This document shows positions 34,933-44,433 of a stretch of DNA of 64,000 nt, one piece after another (positions within the stretch are counted from its first letter, which is position 1; each line of letters starts with the position of its first letter). The position numbers and the translations under genes are program-made. Location of the stretch: NCBI GenBank assembly GCA_003598055.1, contig QZKI01000085.1, positions 25,206 to 89,205 of the forward strand. The letters run 5' to 3'. The notes below the pieces were generated by a model, which ran no database searches, was not told the DNA's origin, and was given only the letters and a program-made list of their open reading frames with translations. The DNA comes from Candidatus Abyssobacteria bacterium SURF_17. GTDB taxonomy: Bacteria; Abyssobacteria; SURF-5.

Positions 34933-35994
34933 TCATTCCGGCTCGGGAGCCGGGGAAGCCGCTTCCCCGGAAAGTTCCTGCAGTCTTGAGCGAGCTTGGT
35001 CGGCAAGCTCGTGCATTCCCGCCGCCGTGGCCACAGCCAGAGCCGATTTGTAATTCTCTGCCGCTCTCTTGCCATCGCCCAGTTGTTCGCTGACAAGCCC
35101 GATGCGAAACAGGGTGTCGGCTATGCGGGTGTGATTTGCGGTAAAATCGAAGACTGCGAGCGCGCGGCTGTAATGCGTGAGCGCGTTTGCGTAGTCTCCT
35201 TTTGCCTGGTATGCGGATGCGATGTTGAAGAGGTCGAGCGCTATTGCCTCGGGAAGCTCGAGCTCCTTATCAATCTCAAGGGCTCGCCGGTAATAGTCTA
35301 AGGCGCTATCGGCATTGTTGAGAGAGAGCGAAAGCGTGCCGAGATTGTTGAGGTTGTCGGCCACAGCCATGCGATTGCCTTCCCGCTCATTGATCCGGAG
35401 CGACTGCTCGTACAATTCCCGTGCTTGTTCGCTGTCGCCGGTTTCCTTCATCAGCAGGCCAAGGTTATTGAGCGCTTTGGCTTCGAGTGACCTGAGCTTG
35501 TTTGCCCGGGCTGTTTCCAGAGCCATCTGGTAATGTTGCCTGGCCGCATCGGCGTTTTGCAGGGCCGAATGCGTGGAGCCGATGTTGAGGAGTGTCGTGG
35601 CGATACCTTGGGAATTATGAAGTTCACGGTAAATCGTCAGTGCGCCGCCGTAATTCTCCAGTGCTTTCTCGTAGTCTCCCTGTCGGAGGTGGACGGTGGC
35701 GATGTTGTTGAGGGCATCTGCCACGCCTTCCTGATAATCGATGGAGTTGCTGGCTTCGAGGGCCGCGTTGAACCGGACGAGGGCATCCTCGTAATCGCCC
35801 TTCTGGTATTGTTGCATCCCCACGCGGAGCAGTCTGTCCGCGCGTTCTGTGCGTGTTGGAGGAGAAATGGTGTGCGCGCAGGCAAGGAAAAGCGAGGCCG
35901 ACGCCAGGAAGAAGCAGAGGGACGCCACACCGGCTGCCACGAACAGGGTGTCAGCGCTTCTCGTGGTGGAGACGGGGCCATGTCCGATTCTCAC
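34933..35994 (-). CDS. TPR-repeat lipoprotein at the end of the Mla operon
   Basis: The GTG at 35994 overlaps the mlaD stop (GTGA). The N-terminal span ends in LFLAC, a lipobox, so the mature protein should be a lipoprotein. About eight TPR units follow (for example DALNNIATVHLRQGDYEKAL and AKALNNLGLLMKETGDSEQA). The repeat spacing is close to 40 residues, as in Kinesin-light-chain-like TPRs with an inserted REHxN-type turn. Coupling to mlaD suggests it works with the lipid transporter, perhaps in place of a periplasmic carrier. That link is inferred from position only. Confidence 0.85.
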   Translation of the reverse strand: MRIGHGPVSTTRSADTLFVAAGVASLCFFLASASLFLACAHTISPPTRTERADRLLRVGMQQYQKGDYEDALVRFNAALEASNSIDYQEGVADALNNIATVHLRQGDYEKALENYGGALTIYRELHNSQGIATTLLNIGSTHSALQNADAARQHYQMALETARANKLRSLEAKALNNLGLLMKETGDSEQARELYEQSLRINEREGNRMAVADNLNNLGTLSLSLNNADSALDYYRRALEIDKELELPEAIALDLFNIASAYQAKGDYANALTHYSRALAVFDFTANHTRIADTLFRIGLVSEQLGDGKRAAENYKSALAVATAAGMHELADQARSRLQELSGEAASPAPEPE

Positions 35995-37052
35995 CGTGTC
36001 ACCTCCGGCCGAGCGACGTCGCGGCCGCTTATCGCGATTGGTTCACCCGGTACGGCCGGCTCGAAATAGCCGCGGATGAGCCAACTTCGCTTTGACGCAT
36101 CGATGACCTTTCTCGCCTCTCCTATCGTCTCGTCTGCCGAATCTATGAGCGGGCCTATCCTCGGAGTGGCCTCTCGTATGTCTTCGGAGGCAGCGGTGAG
36201 GTTTGAGGCGATGGTTTCTGCCTCTTTCATCACCGTGCGGCCAGAAGCGATCATTTCGGCAAAATCTTCCGCCGTGTCGGCGGCTTTGCTCGAGAACTCG
36301 TTGAATTTGTCGACCGAGGATTTTGCCCTCTCCATGATGGCCGGAAACTCGGTTGAGGCTCCTTTGGCATTGCTCGACACAACCTTAAAGTTTTCCATGG
36401 TTACGTTCGCGGAGTCCAAGACAGTCGAAGCTTTCCGGTAGAGGTCATCTCGGGTGAGCAGTGCGCCGAGCGTGCCCTTTCCGGCCCGAGCCTCTGTTGT
36501 GAGGACCTTGACGTTGTCGAGAATAGTGCCCACTTCGCCCGCGGGGTCGGCGAGTTCGTCGGTGAGCTTGGAGATGTTCTTGATTGCGTTTTCCATATTT
36601 CCGAGGGCGGGCCGCGCCGCTGCGAGCAGTTCGGCCAACTCGAAGATTTCTGATGTTTTAATGGTGCCGCCGTCGGGGATGACGGGCTCTTCCGCGGAGC
36701 CGACCGTGATCTCAATGTATCGGTCGCCCATGAGTCCCATGGTCTTTATTGAAGCAATAGAATCGCCCCGGATTCTTTCTCGCTGCGTTTCGCTGATGCT
36801 CATTATCACCTGGACCCTGTTCGTGGAGCCGAACGTGACGTCTCTAACGTGTCCGACGTTGATGCCCGCGAGGAGCACGTCGGCGCCTGTTTGCAGACCT
36901 GCAACGGAGTCAAACACTCCGGTTATTTCATAGCGCCTCTCGAAAATGTTCTGGCGTCTTCCTATCAGGGCTACGATTACGAAAAGGAGTGCGAGCGATG
37001 CCAGAACGAATATGCCGACGATCGTCTCCAGTTTTCCTCTGCGCCTTGGCAT
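35991..37052 (-). CDS. mlaD: MCE-family lipid transport protein MlaD-like
   Basis: An N-terminal span (GIFVLASLALLFVIVALIG) is followed by the MCE domain: YEITGVFDSVAGLQTGADV, LLAGINVGHV, GLMGDRYIEIT. A long helical C-terminal region (residues 140-330) with heptad-like pattern comes next, much longer than in E. coli MlaD and similar to PqiB/YebT or actinobacterial Mce tails. The MCE domain forms a hexameric ring on the ABC transporter that moves phospholipids across the periplasm. It is encoded with mlaF and mlaE upstream. Confidence 0.92.
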   Translation of the reverse strand: MPRRRGKLETIVGIFVLASLALLFVIVALIGRRQNIFERRYEITGVFDSVAGLQTGADVLLAGINVGHVRDVTFGSTNRVQVIMSISETQRERIRGDSIASIKTMGLMGDRYIEITVGSAEEPVIPDGGTIKTSEIFELAELLAAARPALGNMENAIKNISKLTDELADPAGEVGTILDNVKVLTTEARAGKGTLGALLTRDDLYRKASTVLDSANVTMENFKVVSSNAKGASTEFPAIMERAKSSVDKFNEFSSKAADTAEDFAEMIASGRTVMKEAETIASNLTAASEDIREATPRIGPLIDSADETIGEARKVIDASKRSWLIRGYFEPAVPGEPIAISGRDVARPEVTR

Positions 37053-37181
37053 GAGCGATACCCTCCTCTTTTCGCTGGTTCGGCCTCGTCGACGATAGCA
37101 TGAATTCTTCTCATACTATGGTGCGACGAGAACAGGCGAGGCAAGCTTCCTCGCGTCCTACCAGGCGGAAATCCTTTGTGA

Positions 37182-37949
37182 TCAGTGCCGAAGAGAACTC
37201 GAATCGAGGAATTCGCGAACATATTCGTTGTCGCTTCGGCGCAATTCCTCCATCGTGCCGACAAACAGGAATTTGCCTTCATGCAAGAGGGCGAGCCTGT
37301 CAGCCACATGGCTCGCGCAAATGAGGTCGTGCGTGACGACGATTGATGTGATCTTCAGCTCATGCTGGAGCCTGACTATCAGCTCCGAGATGGTCTTCGC
37401 ACGGATTGGGTCGAGCCCCGTGGTCGGTTCATCATATACGACGATTTGGGGCTCGAGCGCGATTGCGCGTGCGAGCGCAGCTCGTTTCTGCATGCCTCCG
37501 CTCAGTTCCGATGGCATTTTGTCCTCCGCGCCTTCGAGCTCGACCATGGAGAGTTTCTGCCGCACGACATCCCGTATTTGTTCCTCAGTGAGATTCAGGT
37601 GGTGCCTGATGGCAAACGAGATATTTTCTCCGATCGTCATCGAGTCGTACAGTGCCGACCCCTGGAAGAGGAACCCGATCTTGAGCCGCACTTCATCCCA
37701 CTGGCTGTCGCGGGTGAAGGCTGTCACATCCTGACCATCAATCATGATGCGTCCCGAATCCGGTTCCAGCAAGCCCACGAGCAGATTCATCAAGACGGTT
37801 TTGCCGCTGCCGCTGGCGCCGAGTATGACAACGGTTTCTCCCTCGCGTATTTCGAGCGTGATGCCACTGAGGACGGTTTGGCCGTTGAAGCTTTTCGTCA
37901 CGTTTTCAATTCTGATTATCGGGGAAGATTGTCTGGTATCTTCGTCCAT
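37182..37949 (-). CDS. mlaF: ABC transporter ATP-binding protein MlaF-like
   Basis: Walker A GASGSGKT, Q-loop FLFQGSALYDSMT, ABC signature LSGGMQKRAALARAIA, Walker B IVVYDEPTTGLDP and switch VTHD are all present in a 255-residue protein. FQGSALYDSMTI and the LNLTEEQI segment match MlaF/MkL proteins of Mce-type lipid transporters. It is flanked by mlaE (26 bases upstream) and mlaD. Confidence 0.95.
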   Translation of the reverse strand: MDEDTRQSSPIIRIENVTKSFNGQTVLSGITLEIREGETVVILGASGSGKTVLMNLLVGLLEPDSGRIMIDGQDVTAFTRDSQWDEVRLKIGFLFQGSALYDSMTIGENISFAIRHHLNLTEEQIRDVVRQKLSMVELEGAEDKMPSELSGGMQKRAALARAIALEPQIVVYDEPTTGLDPIRAKTISELIVRLQHELKITSIVVTHDLICASHVADRLALLHEGKFLFVGTMEELRRSDNEYVREFLDSSSLRH

Positions 37950-37975
37950 GTTTCCGTCCGGCCACTAATGCGCGT

Positions 37976-38761
37976 TCAAGAGCCAAAAATCCAGAGCAGA
38001 ATCCTTGTGAGGATGACATCGGAAATCATGATCAGGAGGGAAGCGGTGACAACGCTCGACTTCGTCGAGTTGCCGACGCCCTCGGTCCCTCCCGTTGTTT
38101 CGAAGCCGTAGTAGCTTGCGACGGTGCCCACGAGCATGCCGAAGATGATGGTCTTGAGCAGGCCGGGGATGACGTCGCTGAGGGTAATGTATTTCAAAGT
38201 GAAAGACGTATAGAGATAAGGGCTTATGTCGCCCTGCGTTACCCCGATGATGAATCCGCCGAAAACGCCGAGCACATCGGCTATGATCGTAAGGAGCGGG
38301 ACGGCAATCATGCAGGCGACGACACGCGTGACGACCAGGTAGCGGATGGGGTTGACGGCGGAAACTGTGAGTGCATCTATCTGACGTGTCACCTTCATCG
38401 AACCGAGTTCGGCGCTGATTCCGGAACCCGCTCTGCCGGCGACCATAAGCCCGGTGAGAACGGGCCCGAGTTCCTTCACGACTGCGAGGCCGACGCCGAC
38501 GGAGACATAGTTCACCGCGCCGAAAGCCTGGAGCGTTCCTATGGTTTGCATTGCCATTACGAGCCCGACTGAAAGCGCGACGGTGCTTGTCAGCAGAAGC
38601 GACATGACGCCGATGGTATAGACCTGCCGGACGGTCTCGGCGAGGTAGAAGCGGGGGGTCACGCATTTTCTCATTATGTCGACCCAGAAGAGAAACATGC
38701 GGCCGGCAGAGTTAGCATAGGAGATGAGGTAACTGCCTAACGTGCGCGCGACAATTTCCAT
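37976..38761 (-). CDS. mlaE: ABC transporter permease MlaE-like
   Basis: The 261-residue protein has about five spans and the MlaE signature GRAGSGISAELGSMKVTRQIDAL, followed by RYLVVTRVVACMIAVPLL and TGGTEGVGNSTKSSVV near the end. It forms the membrane channel of the Mla phospholipid transporter. It is the first gene of the operon, and no promoter box stands out upstream. Confidence 0.95.
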   Translation of the reverse strand: MEIVARTLGSYLISYANSAGRMFLFWVDIMRKCVTPRFYLAETVRQVYTIGVMSLLLTSTVALSVGLVMAMQTIGTLQAFGAVNYVSVGVGLAVVKELGPVLTGLMVAGRAGSGISAELGSMKVTRQIDALTVSAVNPIRYLVVTRVVACMIAVPLLTIIADVLGVFGGFIIGVTQGDISPYLYTSFTLKYITLSDVIPGLLKTIIFGMLVGTVASYYGFETTGGTEGVGNSTKSSVVTASLLIMISDVILTRILLWIFGS

Positions 38762-38955
38762 CGTTGGGTGTCTGCGATTGTCCCGGTGGTGATTTCTCTC
38801 GCGAGCGCAGAACGTTGACTCATTGAAAAATTAATTCGCTCGCCGGAAGGTCACATTTCGCTCGGATTCGAGTCATCTTGAGGAAATGCGCCTTTCTCTC
38901 TCAGGCTCAAATTATACAAGAATCAGATGCATATGTCTAATTGCCGGATGTGCTT

Positions 38956-38985
38956 TTGACATTCCTTTTTTGCGCGTGATACTAT
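38956..38985 (+). promoter_or_regulatory. Putative promoter upstream of pgi
   Basis: TTGACA (38956-38961) and TACTAT (38980-38985) are 18 bp apart. The predicted leader would be about 150 bases and includes the inverted repeat at 39058-39093. The gap 38762-39143 holds no gene. Confidence 0.55.
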
Positions 38986-39057
38986 GCGACCGCGCGCTTC
39001 ATGAAAGCAGCGCCTGCCTGTTCTCGCGGCATGTTTCACTCCATGGTGATTGCGAAG

Positions 39058-39093
39058 TCGCACAATTTTGGGGGGCGTGATATAGTTGTGCGA
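39058..39093. promoter_or_regulatory. Inverted repeat TCGCACAA/TTGTGCGA upstream of pgi
   Basis: The 8-bp arms are perfect complements, 20 bases apart, with a G6 run between. This could be an operator or a leader hairpin of the pgi transcript. It has no U-tract, so a terminator is unlikely. Confidence 0.4.
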
Positions 39094-39143
39094 TAGCGCC
39101 GGTCAACTCGTATGATGCAAGAATTGCTGGAGGGAGGTCTACG

Positions 39144-40574
39144 ATGCCCACTAAGGACGCCGCGGAGCTCGACAGGATTGTGCTTGACTACACGAACGTG
39201 ATGGCCGACGCCATAGGCTCCGAACATGGCATCGTGCATGGGGAGCTTAGTTCGGAGCTGTCTCGCGTGAAGGAAATATCACGTTCTCTCAAGAAACAGC
39301 GGGCGGATGGCAAGCTTGCATTCATGGATTTGCCCCATCAGAAAGGATGGGTTCGCGAGATCGAGGGCTATGTTCGGCGGATGCCCAAAACGATTGAGAA
39401 CTTTGTGGTTATCGGCATTGGCGGTTCCGCACTGGGCAATATCATGCTCCATTCGGCGCTGAACCATTCCGAATACAATCTGTTGTCACGCGAGCGCCGT
39501 AAGGGCAGGCCGCGCATGTTTTTTCTTGATAATGTGGACCCGGACCGGACCGCCTCGCTCCTGGAGGCGCTTGACCCGCGAAAAACCGTGTTCAATGTGA
39601 TAACAAAGTCGGGCGACACGGCGGAGACGATGAGCAATTTTCTCGTCGCGCGGCAGTGGCTGCTCCGGTCGGTTGGCAAGAAGGCGCTCGCGCGCCATAT
39701 CGTGGCGACGACAGATGCGAAGAAAGGGCACCTGCGCAAGCTTGTCGAGAAAGAAGGGTATGAATCGTTTGTTGTGCCGGATGGTGTGGGAGGTCGATTC
39801 TCGGTGCTCACACCCGTGGGGCTGGTGTCGGCGGCCGTCTCCGGCATCAACATTCGAAAGTTGCTCGCCGGCGGGGCGAAAATGGACGAGATATGCCAAA
39901 CGGACAGCCCGACGGAGAATCCGGCCGCTCTCAACGCGTTGCTTCACTATCTGCTCGATACTCGGAAGGGAAAGAAGATTTCCGTCATGATGCCGTATGT
40001 CCAAAGATTGCGCGATTTTGCCGATTGGTACCGGCAACTGTGGGCTGAAAGCCTCGGAAAGAAGTATTCGCTTGACGGCAAAGAGGTTTATACAGGGCAA
40101 ACGCCGGTGAAGGCGCTTGGGGCAACGGACCAGCATTCTCAGATTCAGCTCTATATGGAAGGCCCGTTTGACAAGGTCGTGACGTTCATTGGGCTGAAGC
40201 GATATCCGCGCGAGGTGACGATTCCGCGAGCGTTTACTGATATGGAGGGGATTTCGTATTTGGGCGGGCGTCAACTCGGGGAGTTGTTGAAGGCCGAGCA
40301 GGAATCTACCGCGCTCGCGCTTGCCAAGAACCAGCGGCCCAACTGCACCGTCACCTTGCCCCGGCTTGACGCATTCGTGCTTGGGCAGATGATTTACCTG
40401 TATGAAGTGCAAACCGCCTTCGCGGGTGCGCTGTATGGTGTGAATCCATTTGACCAGCCGGGCGTGGAACTAGGAAAACACTATGCGTGCGGGACGATGG
40501 GACGGAAGGGGTATGAGCAGTACAGAGACGAGGTCGACCGCGGTTTGTCCAAAGGCATGCGAATGACCGTATGA
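39144..40574 (+). CDS. pgi: Glucose-6-phosphate isomerase
   Basis: The 476-residue product follows GGAGGGAGG. Signature segments are VIGIGGSALGNIML, NVITKSGDTAETMSNFLVAR, GGRFSVLTPVGL, LWAESLGKKY, GATDQHSQIQLYMEGP and the C-terminal NPFDQPGVELGK. It interconverts glucose-6-phosphate and fructose-6-phosphate. The length fits the shorter bacterial form. It starts a co-directional run leading into the zinc transporter genes. Confidence 0.96.
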   Translation: MPTKDAAELDRIVLDYTNVMADAIGSEHGIVHGELSSELSRVKEISRSLKKQRADGKLAFMDLPHQKGWVREIEGYVRRMPKTIENFVVIGIGGSALGNIMLHSALNHSEYNLLSRERRKGRPRMFFLDNVDPDRTASLLEALDPRKTVFNVITKSGDTAETMSNFLVARQWLLRSVGKKALARHIVATTDAKKGHLRKLVEKEGYESFVVPDGVGGRFSVLTPVGLVSAAVSGINIRKLLAGGAKMDEICQTDSPTENPAALNALLHYLLDTRKGKKISVMMPYVQRLRDFADWYRQLWAESLGKKYSLDGKEVYTGQTPVKALGATDQHSQIQLYMEGPFDKVVTFIGLKRYPREVTIPRAFTDMEGISYLGGRQLGELLKAEQESTALALAKNQRPNCTVTLPRLDAFVLGQMIYLYEVQTAFAGALYGVNPFDQPGVELGKHYACGTMGRKGYEQYRDEVDRGLSKGMRMTV

Positions 40575-40638
40575 GTCAGAACAAGACCAGGGGCCGCCGA
40601 GGCGCACAATGTGCGGAAAAATAGGGCTGAAGGGCGGG

Positions 40639-41571
40639 ATGCGGACCGCAATGAAGGGAGCGTTCTCCGCGTGCGTTCTCGTTTTATTGCTGTCCCTGCA
40701 TGTTGGCTGTTCTGGAGAGCCTCAGAGCACGGGTCGCATCAAGGTTGCAGCCACCGTATTCCCCTTGTATGACATCGCACAGAATGTGGTCGGTGATCGA
40801 GGAGAGGTGCTGGTGCTCCTGCCGCCGGGCGCAAGTCCCCACACATATGACCTGACGCCGCAGCAGGCAAGACAACTGAAGGGTGTGCGGGTGGTCTTCA
40901 AGGTTGGTCACGGGCTCGATGATTGGACTCGAGCAATTGGTGATATATGGCCGGGGGTTGAGACGGTCGTGGTGGACAAGGGAATCGTTCCAAGGCTGTC
41001 CAATGATTCAGAGGAACATGATGAATCGGCCGAGCATGCGCACATGCGTGAGGAAATGAATCCGCATTATTGGCTTTCGGTTCGCAATGGAGAGATGATT
41101 GCGAAGAACATAGCGGAAGAGATGATAAGGATTGACCCGGCCCATGAAGCGTCGTATTCTGCAAACGCAGAGAGATATCTCGCGAAGCTAAGCGACGTGA
41201 AACAAGAGATAGAGGCGCAACTGAGCGGATTGCCGAACAAGAGAATCGTCACGTTTCATGATGCCTGGGGCTATTTTGCGGATGAATTCGGCTTGGAGAT
41301 TGTGGCCACGTTTGAGCCGTTCCCCGGCAAGCAGCCTACGCCGCGATATTTGGCCGAGTTGCAGCGGAGAGTTCGAAAGCTTGGCATCAAGGTCATTTTC
41401 TCGGAGCCACAGCTTTCGACGGAAACGATTGCGCCGTTTGTTGAGGACATGGGCTTGAAGTTGTACGTTCTTGACCCTCTCGGAGGCGTCGAGGGGCGGA
41501 ACACCTACATCGAGTTGCTCCGCTATAACGCTCAGGTCATTGCAGAGGCATTGAATAATGGGCGACGATAA
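40639..41571 (+). CDS. znuA: Metal ABC transporter substrate-binding protein, ZnuA-like
   Basis: After a signal peptide (MKGAFSACVLVLLLSLHVGC) with a cysteine that may be lipidated, the protein has VAATVFPLYDIAQNVVGD, LLPPGASPHTYDLTP, HYWLSVRNGEMIAKNIAEEM and FHDAWGYFADEFGL, the metal-ligand segments of the cluster A-I family. A short His/Glu-rich loop (SEEHDESAEHAHM) fits zinc rather than manganese. The start at 40639 follows GAAGGGCGGG. The stop overlaps znuC by 14 bases. Confidence 0.92.
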   Translation: MRTAMKGAFSACVLVLLLSLHVGCSGEPQSTGRIKVAATVFPLYDIAQNVVGDRGEVLVLLPPGASPHTYDLTPQQARQLKGVRVVFKVGHGLDDWTRAIGDIWPGVETVVVDKGIVPRLSNDSEEHDESAEHAHMREEMNPHYWLSVRNGEMIAKNIAEEMIRIDPAHEASYSANAERYLAKLSDVKQEIEAQLSGLPNKRIVTFHDAWGYFADEFGLEIVATFEPFPGKQPTPRYLAELQRRVRKLGIKVIFSEPQLSTETIAPFVEDMGLKLYVLDPLGGVEGRNTYIELLRYNAQVIAEALNNGRR

Positions 41572-42265
41572 GATTCTTGAAATACGGAATTTGACGGTCA
41601 GGTATAACGAGCATGTTATCCTGAACGAGCTGAACTTTTATGTGAACACGGGTGAGATTGTGGCAATCATCGGGCCAAACGGCTCGGGCAAGACGACGCT
41701 GCTCAAGGCGATTCTGGGTTTGATTCCCTATAAGGGGGAAGTGAGGATTTTCGGCGGGCCGCCGAGACTCGCATTGAAGGAGATAGGGTATGTTCCTCAG
41801 AGGCTCGATTTCGACAAAACGTTCCCGCTGATGGTGAAGGAGTTTCTCGGTTTTGTAAAGGTGACGAATAGGCCGTGGCGTGAAGAAGTTCTCAGGGAAG
41901 CAGGGGTGAATGCGCTCATGGAGAAGCGGCTGGGCGAGCTGTCGGGCGGTCAGTTGCAGCGACTGCTGATTGCAAGGGCTATGCTCAAAGAGCCGAGATT
42001 GCTCCTGCTTGATGAGGCGACGAGCGGTGTGGACGTGGCTGCGGAGATGACGTTCTTCGAGTTGATAGAACACGTGAACAAGACCCACGGAGTGACCGTC
42101 ATGCTTATCTCGCACGAGGTGAACATGGTGTACAAGTTTGCCACGCAGATACTGTGTTTGAACAAGGACCTCGTGTGCAACGGCAGGCCCAAAGAAGCTA
42201 TCACGCAGGAAGTCCTCGAGAAGCTTTACGGCAAGAACATCCAGTTTCAACCTCACGAGCACTGA
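41558..42265 (+). CDS. znuC: Metal ABC transporter ATP-binding protein, ZnuC-like
   Basis: Walker A GPNGSGKT, Q-loop VPQRLDFDKTFPLMV, signature LSGGQLQRLLIARAM, Walker B LLLLDEATSGVD and SHEVNMV are present in a 235-residue protein. The Q-loop sequence matches zinc/manganese importers. It overlaps the substrate-binding gene and is followed one base later by the permease gene. Confidence 0.95.
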   Translation: MGDDKILEIRNLTVRYNEHVILNELNFYVNTGEIVAIIGPNGSGKTTLLKAILGLIPYKGEVRIFGGPPRLALKEIGYVPQRLDFDKTFPLMVKEFLGFVKVTNRPWREEVLREAGVNALMEKRLGELSGGQLQRLLIARAMLKEPRLLLLDEATSGVDVAAEMTFFELIEHVNKTHGVTVMLISHEVNMVYKFATQILCLNKDLVCNGRPKEAITQEVLEKLYGKNIQFQPHEH

Positions 42266-42266
42266 C

Positions 42267-43091
42267 ATGGTGGAGATGCTCCGTTTTCCCTTCATGCAGA
42301 GGGCCATCGTCGCGGGCGTCATACTCGCCGCGTTGCTTGCATGGCTCGGTGTGTTCGTGATTATGAGAAGGATGTCGTTTTTCTCGGACGGCATCGCGCA
42401 CGCGTCGCTGGCGGGAGTCGCCGTCGGCATCCTGGCGAGCATTCACCCGCTCACGACCGCCATCATTTTCAGCATCGTCTTCTCGCTAACCATCTATGTG
42501 CTGGAGCGAAAGACGAACCTTTCATCCGATGCAATCATTGGGATGCTGTTCACCTCAGGTATGGCGCTCGGGGTTGTGCTCATCAGTTTGAAGAGCGGAT
42601 ATCAGCCCGACCTCGTGAGCTTTCTGTTTGGGAACATTCTGGCGATCCGCACGCCCGACCTCATGATTATTGCGCCACTCGCAGTGGGCATCATCGTATT
42701 TCTCATTTGCAATCACAAGAGCATAACGCTCATGGCGCTCGACGTGGATACGGCGTATCTTGCCGGAGTCAGGGTGAGCTTGCTCCAGATAGCTTTCTAT
42801 GTGATTCTGGCAATATCTGTGGTGCTCGGCCTGAAGATTCTCGGAATTGTTCTCGTCAGTGCGCTTCTTATCATCCCGGCTTCGACGGCGAAGCTGGTTT
42901 CGAGGTCGTTTAAGGGTCTCATCATCCAGAGTGTCTCGTTCTCCGAGGCGATTGTGCTTCTTGGCATCGTGCTCTCCTACTATCTCGATTCGCCCACGGG
43001 GCCGGTGATCGTGCTGGTGGGCACGGCGGTTTTCTTCCTCGTGTTTTCTTATAAGCAACTGGTATCTTTGGGCAGAAGCCAGGCTCAGTGA
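42267..43091 (+). CDS. znuB: Metal ABC transporter permease, ZnuB-like
   Basis: The 274-residue protein has about eight spans and the ABC-3 permease features: FVIMRRMSFFSDGIAHASLAGVA near residue 30 and ILGIVLVSALLIIPASTAKL near residue 200. With znuA and znuC it forms a complete importer. Its last bases overlap a GTG used in the ORF track as the start of the flavoprotein gene, though that gene probably starts at 43118. Confidence 0.95.
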   Translation: MVEMLRFPFMQRAIVAGVILAALLAWLGVFVIMRRMSFFSDGIAHASLAGVAVGILASIHPLTTAIIFSIVFSLTIYVLERKTNLSSDAIIGMLFTSGMALGVVLISLKSGYQPDLVSFLFGNILAIRTPDLMIIAPLAVGIIVFLICNHKSITLMALDVDTAYLAGVRVSLLQIAFYVILAISVVLGLKILGIVLVSALLIIPASTAKLVSRSFKGLIIQSVSFSEAIVLLGIVLSYYLDSPTGPVIVLVGTAVFFLVFSYKQLVSLGRSQAQ

Positions 43092-43117
43092 AGGCGACGG
43101 TGGCGGAGGAAATGTAT

Positions 43118-43687
43118 ATGAAGGTTCTTGCGGTGAACGGCAGTCCGCGGAAGAACGGCAACACGGCAACGATGCTTAGGGAGATTCTTTCCGGGGCGGC
43201 CGAGAAAGGCGCTAAGACACGGCTGGTGCACCTGAATGATCTCACCATGAAAGGATGTCAAGGATGTCTTACCTGTCGCGAAAAACCCGGCGAGTGCGCC
43301 CATAAGGACGATTTTCAGGGCCTGCTCGAGGAGATGAAAAACTGCGATGCCATTGCGCTCGGCACGCCCATCTATGTGTTCAGCGTCACAGGCCAATTCA
43401 AGTGTTTTCTCGACCGATGCTACTGTTTTATTGACAACAGTGAAGAGGGGACCTACCGCAGCGTTCTGCCGGGCGGCAAGAAGCTTGCGCTCGTTACCTC
43501 TCAAGGAAACGAAGACTCTCAGGCATACCGCCACATCATTGATTACCTGTTGCTGCTCTTCTCGTTTCTGAGTGGTTCCTCGATTGAAGTCATTACGCAG
43601 TCCGGCACTGAAGACAAAGATTCCGCCCGCAAGGATGCAAGTCTTGTGGAGCGGGCCCGCGCCGTCGGCCGCTCACTGGCTTCGTGA
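43118..43687 (+). CDS. NADPH-dependent FMN reductase/iron-sulfur flavoprotein-like
   Basis: ATG 43118 follows GGAGGAAATGTAT and gives MKVLAVNGSPRKNGNT, the flavodoxin-fold phosphate loop. KGCQGCLTCREKPGECAHKDDF is the cysteine cluster of iron-sulfur flavoproteins, and LGTPIYVFSVTGQFKCFLDR is the typical FMN-binding continuation. At 189 residues it is standard for this family of NAD(P)H- or ferredoxin-linked flavoproteins. Substrate unknown. Confidence 0.9.
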   Translation: MKVLAVNGSPRKNGNTATMLREILSGAAEKGAKTRLVHLNDLTMKGCQGCLTCREKPGECAHKDDFQGLLEEMKNCDAIALGTPIYVFSVTGQFKCFLDRCYCFIDNSEEGTYRSVLPGGKKLALVTSQGNEDSQAYRHIIDYLLLLFSFLSGSSIEVITQSGTEDKDSARKDASLVERARAVGRSLAS

Positions 43688-43717
43688 AAGCATAAACAGA
43701 GTGGGAAGGGATTTCCT

Positions 43718-44380
43718 GTGAGCCTGTGGGACAAGCTGACCGGAAAGAAGCAAGTTCTTTCGGAAACGGAACTGCAAGCGCAAGCAGAGGCCTTCTTTCA
43801 CGAGCTGGAACAGTTAATCCATACAAATCCCAAGGCCGCCATGAAGATGATTACGAAACGGCCTCAGCAGATAGAACCCGTGATAGATTTCGCAGGCCCG
43901 TTTCACGAGCGGTTCGCACATGCTGTGCTGAGGGTGGCTTTTCTCAAGGAAAGCAGGAAAGATCCATCTCGAATTGAGCGCACGTATCGAGACCTTCCGT
44001 CGGTGACGGTTCTTGCTGATGAACAGATTGATACGTTCGGAGCGCTTCTGGATTCCGCAGGCACGGCACGGAGTGACGTGATTTTCATGCAGTTTATCAA
44101 GGATTGGCCGCGGGACGCTTTGGCAGCAATCGAGGCGCTCTACGTACTCGCGACAGACCCCTCAGCCCTGTTCATTATCCATGCCGGTCCGAACAATCTG
44201 TTCATTCGCGGGGAGTATCTCATCTCTGTTGGGAACTCGATGAGCCGAGACATGAAGATAGAGAAGGCGCCGGACGAATTGTTTTACATTGCCGAGGCGC
44301 AACCAGGCGTGAATTACGATGATTACGTCGTAACTCCCTATGGCTATGCGCTCTGCAAGTTTTATCGCGAGAGCCATTGA
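43718..44380 (+). CDS. Hypothetical protein
   Basis: The 220-residue soluble protein starts at GTG 43718 (MSLWDKLTGKKQVLSE) after AAGGG. I do not recognise the family. It has no signal peptide or membrane span and no catalytic motif. A pattern such as FIIHAGPNNLFIRGEYLISVG suggests a beta-rich centre. It is probably co-transcribed with the flavoprotein gene 30 bases upstream and converges on the nucleoside hydrolase gene. Confidence 0.6.
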   Translation: MSLWDKLTGKKQVLSETELQAQAEAFFHELEQLIHTNPKAAMKMITKRPQQIEPVIDFAGPFHERFAHAVLRVAFLKESRKDPSRIERTYRDLPSVTVLADEQIDTFGALLDSAGTARSDVIFMQFIKDWPRDALAAIEALYVLATDPSALFIIHAGPNNLFIRGEYLISVGNSMSRDMKIEKAPDELFYIAEAQPGVNYDDYVVTPYGYALCKFYRESH

Positions 44381-44433
44381 CCTTCGTCGGCGACGCATCA
44401 CCGCAAATGTGCGGGAGTTTCCAACTAGGATTC

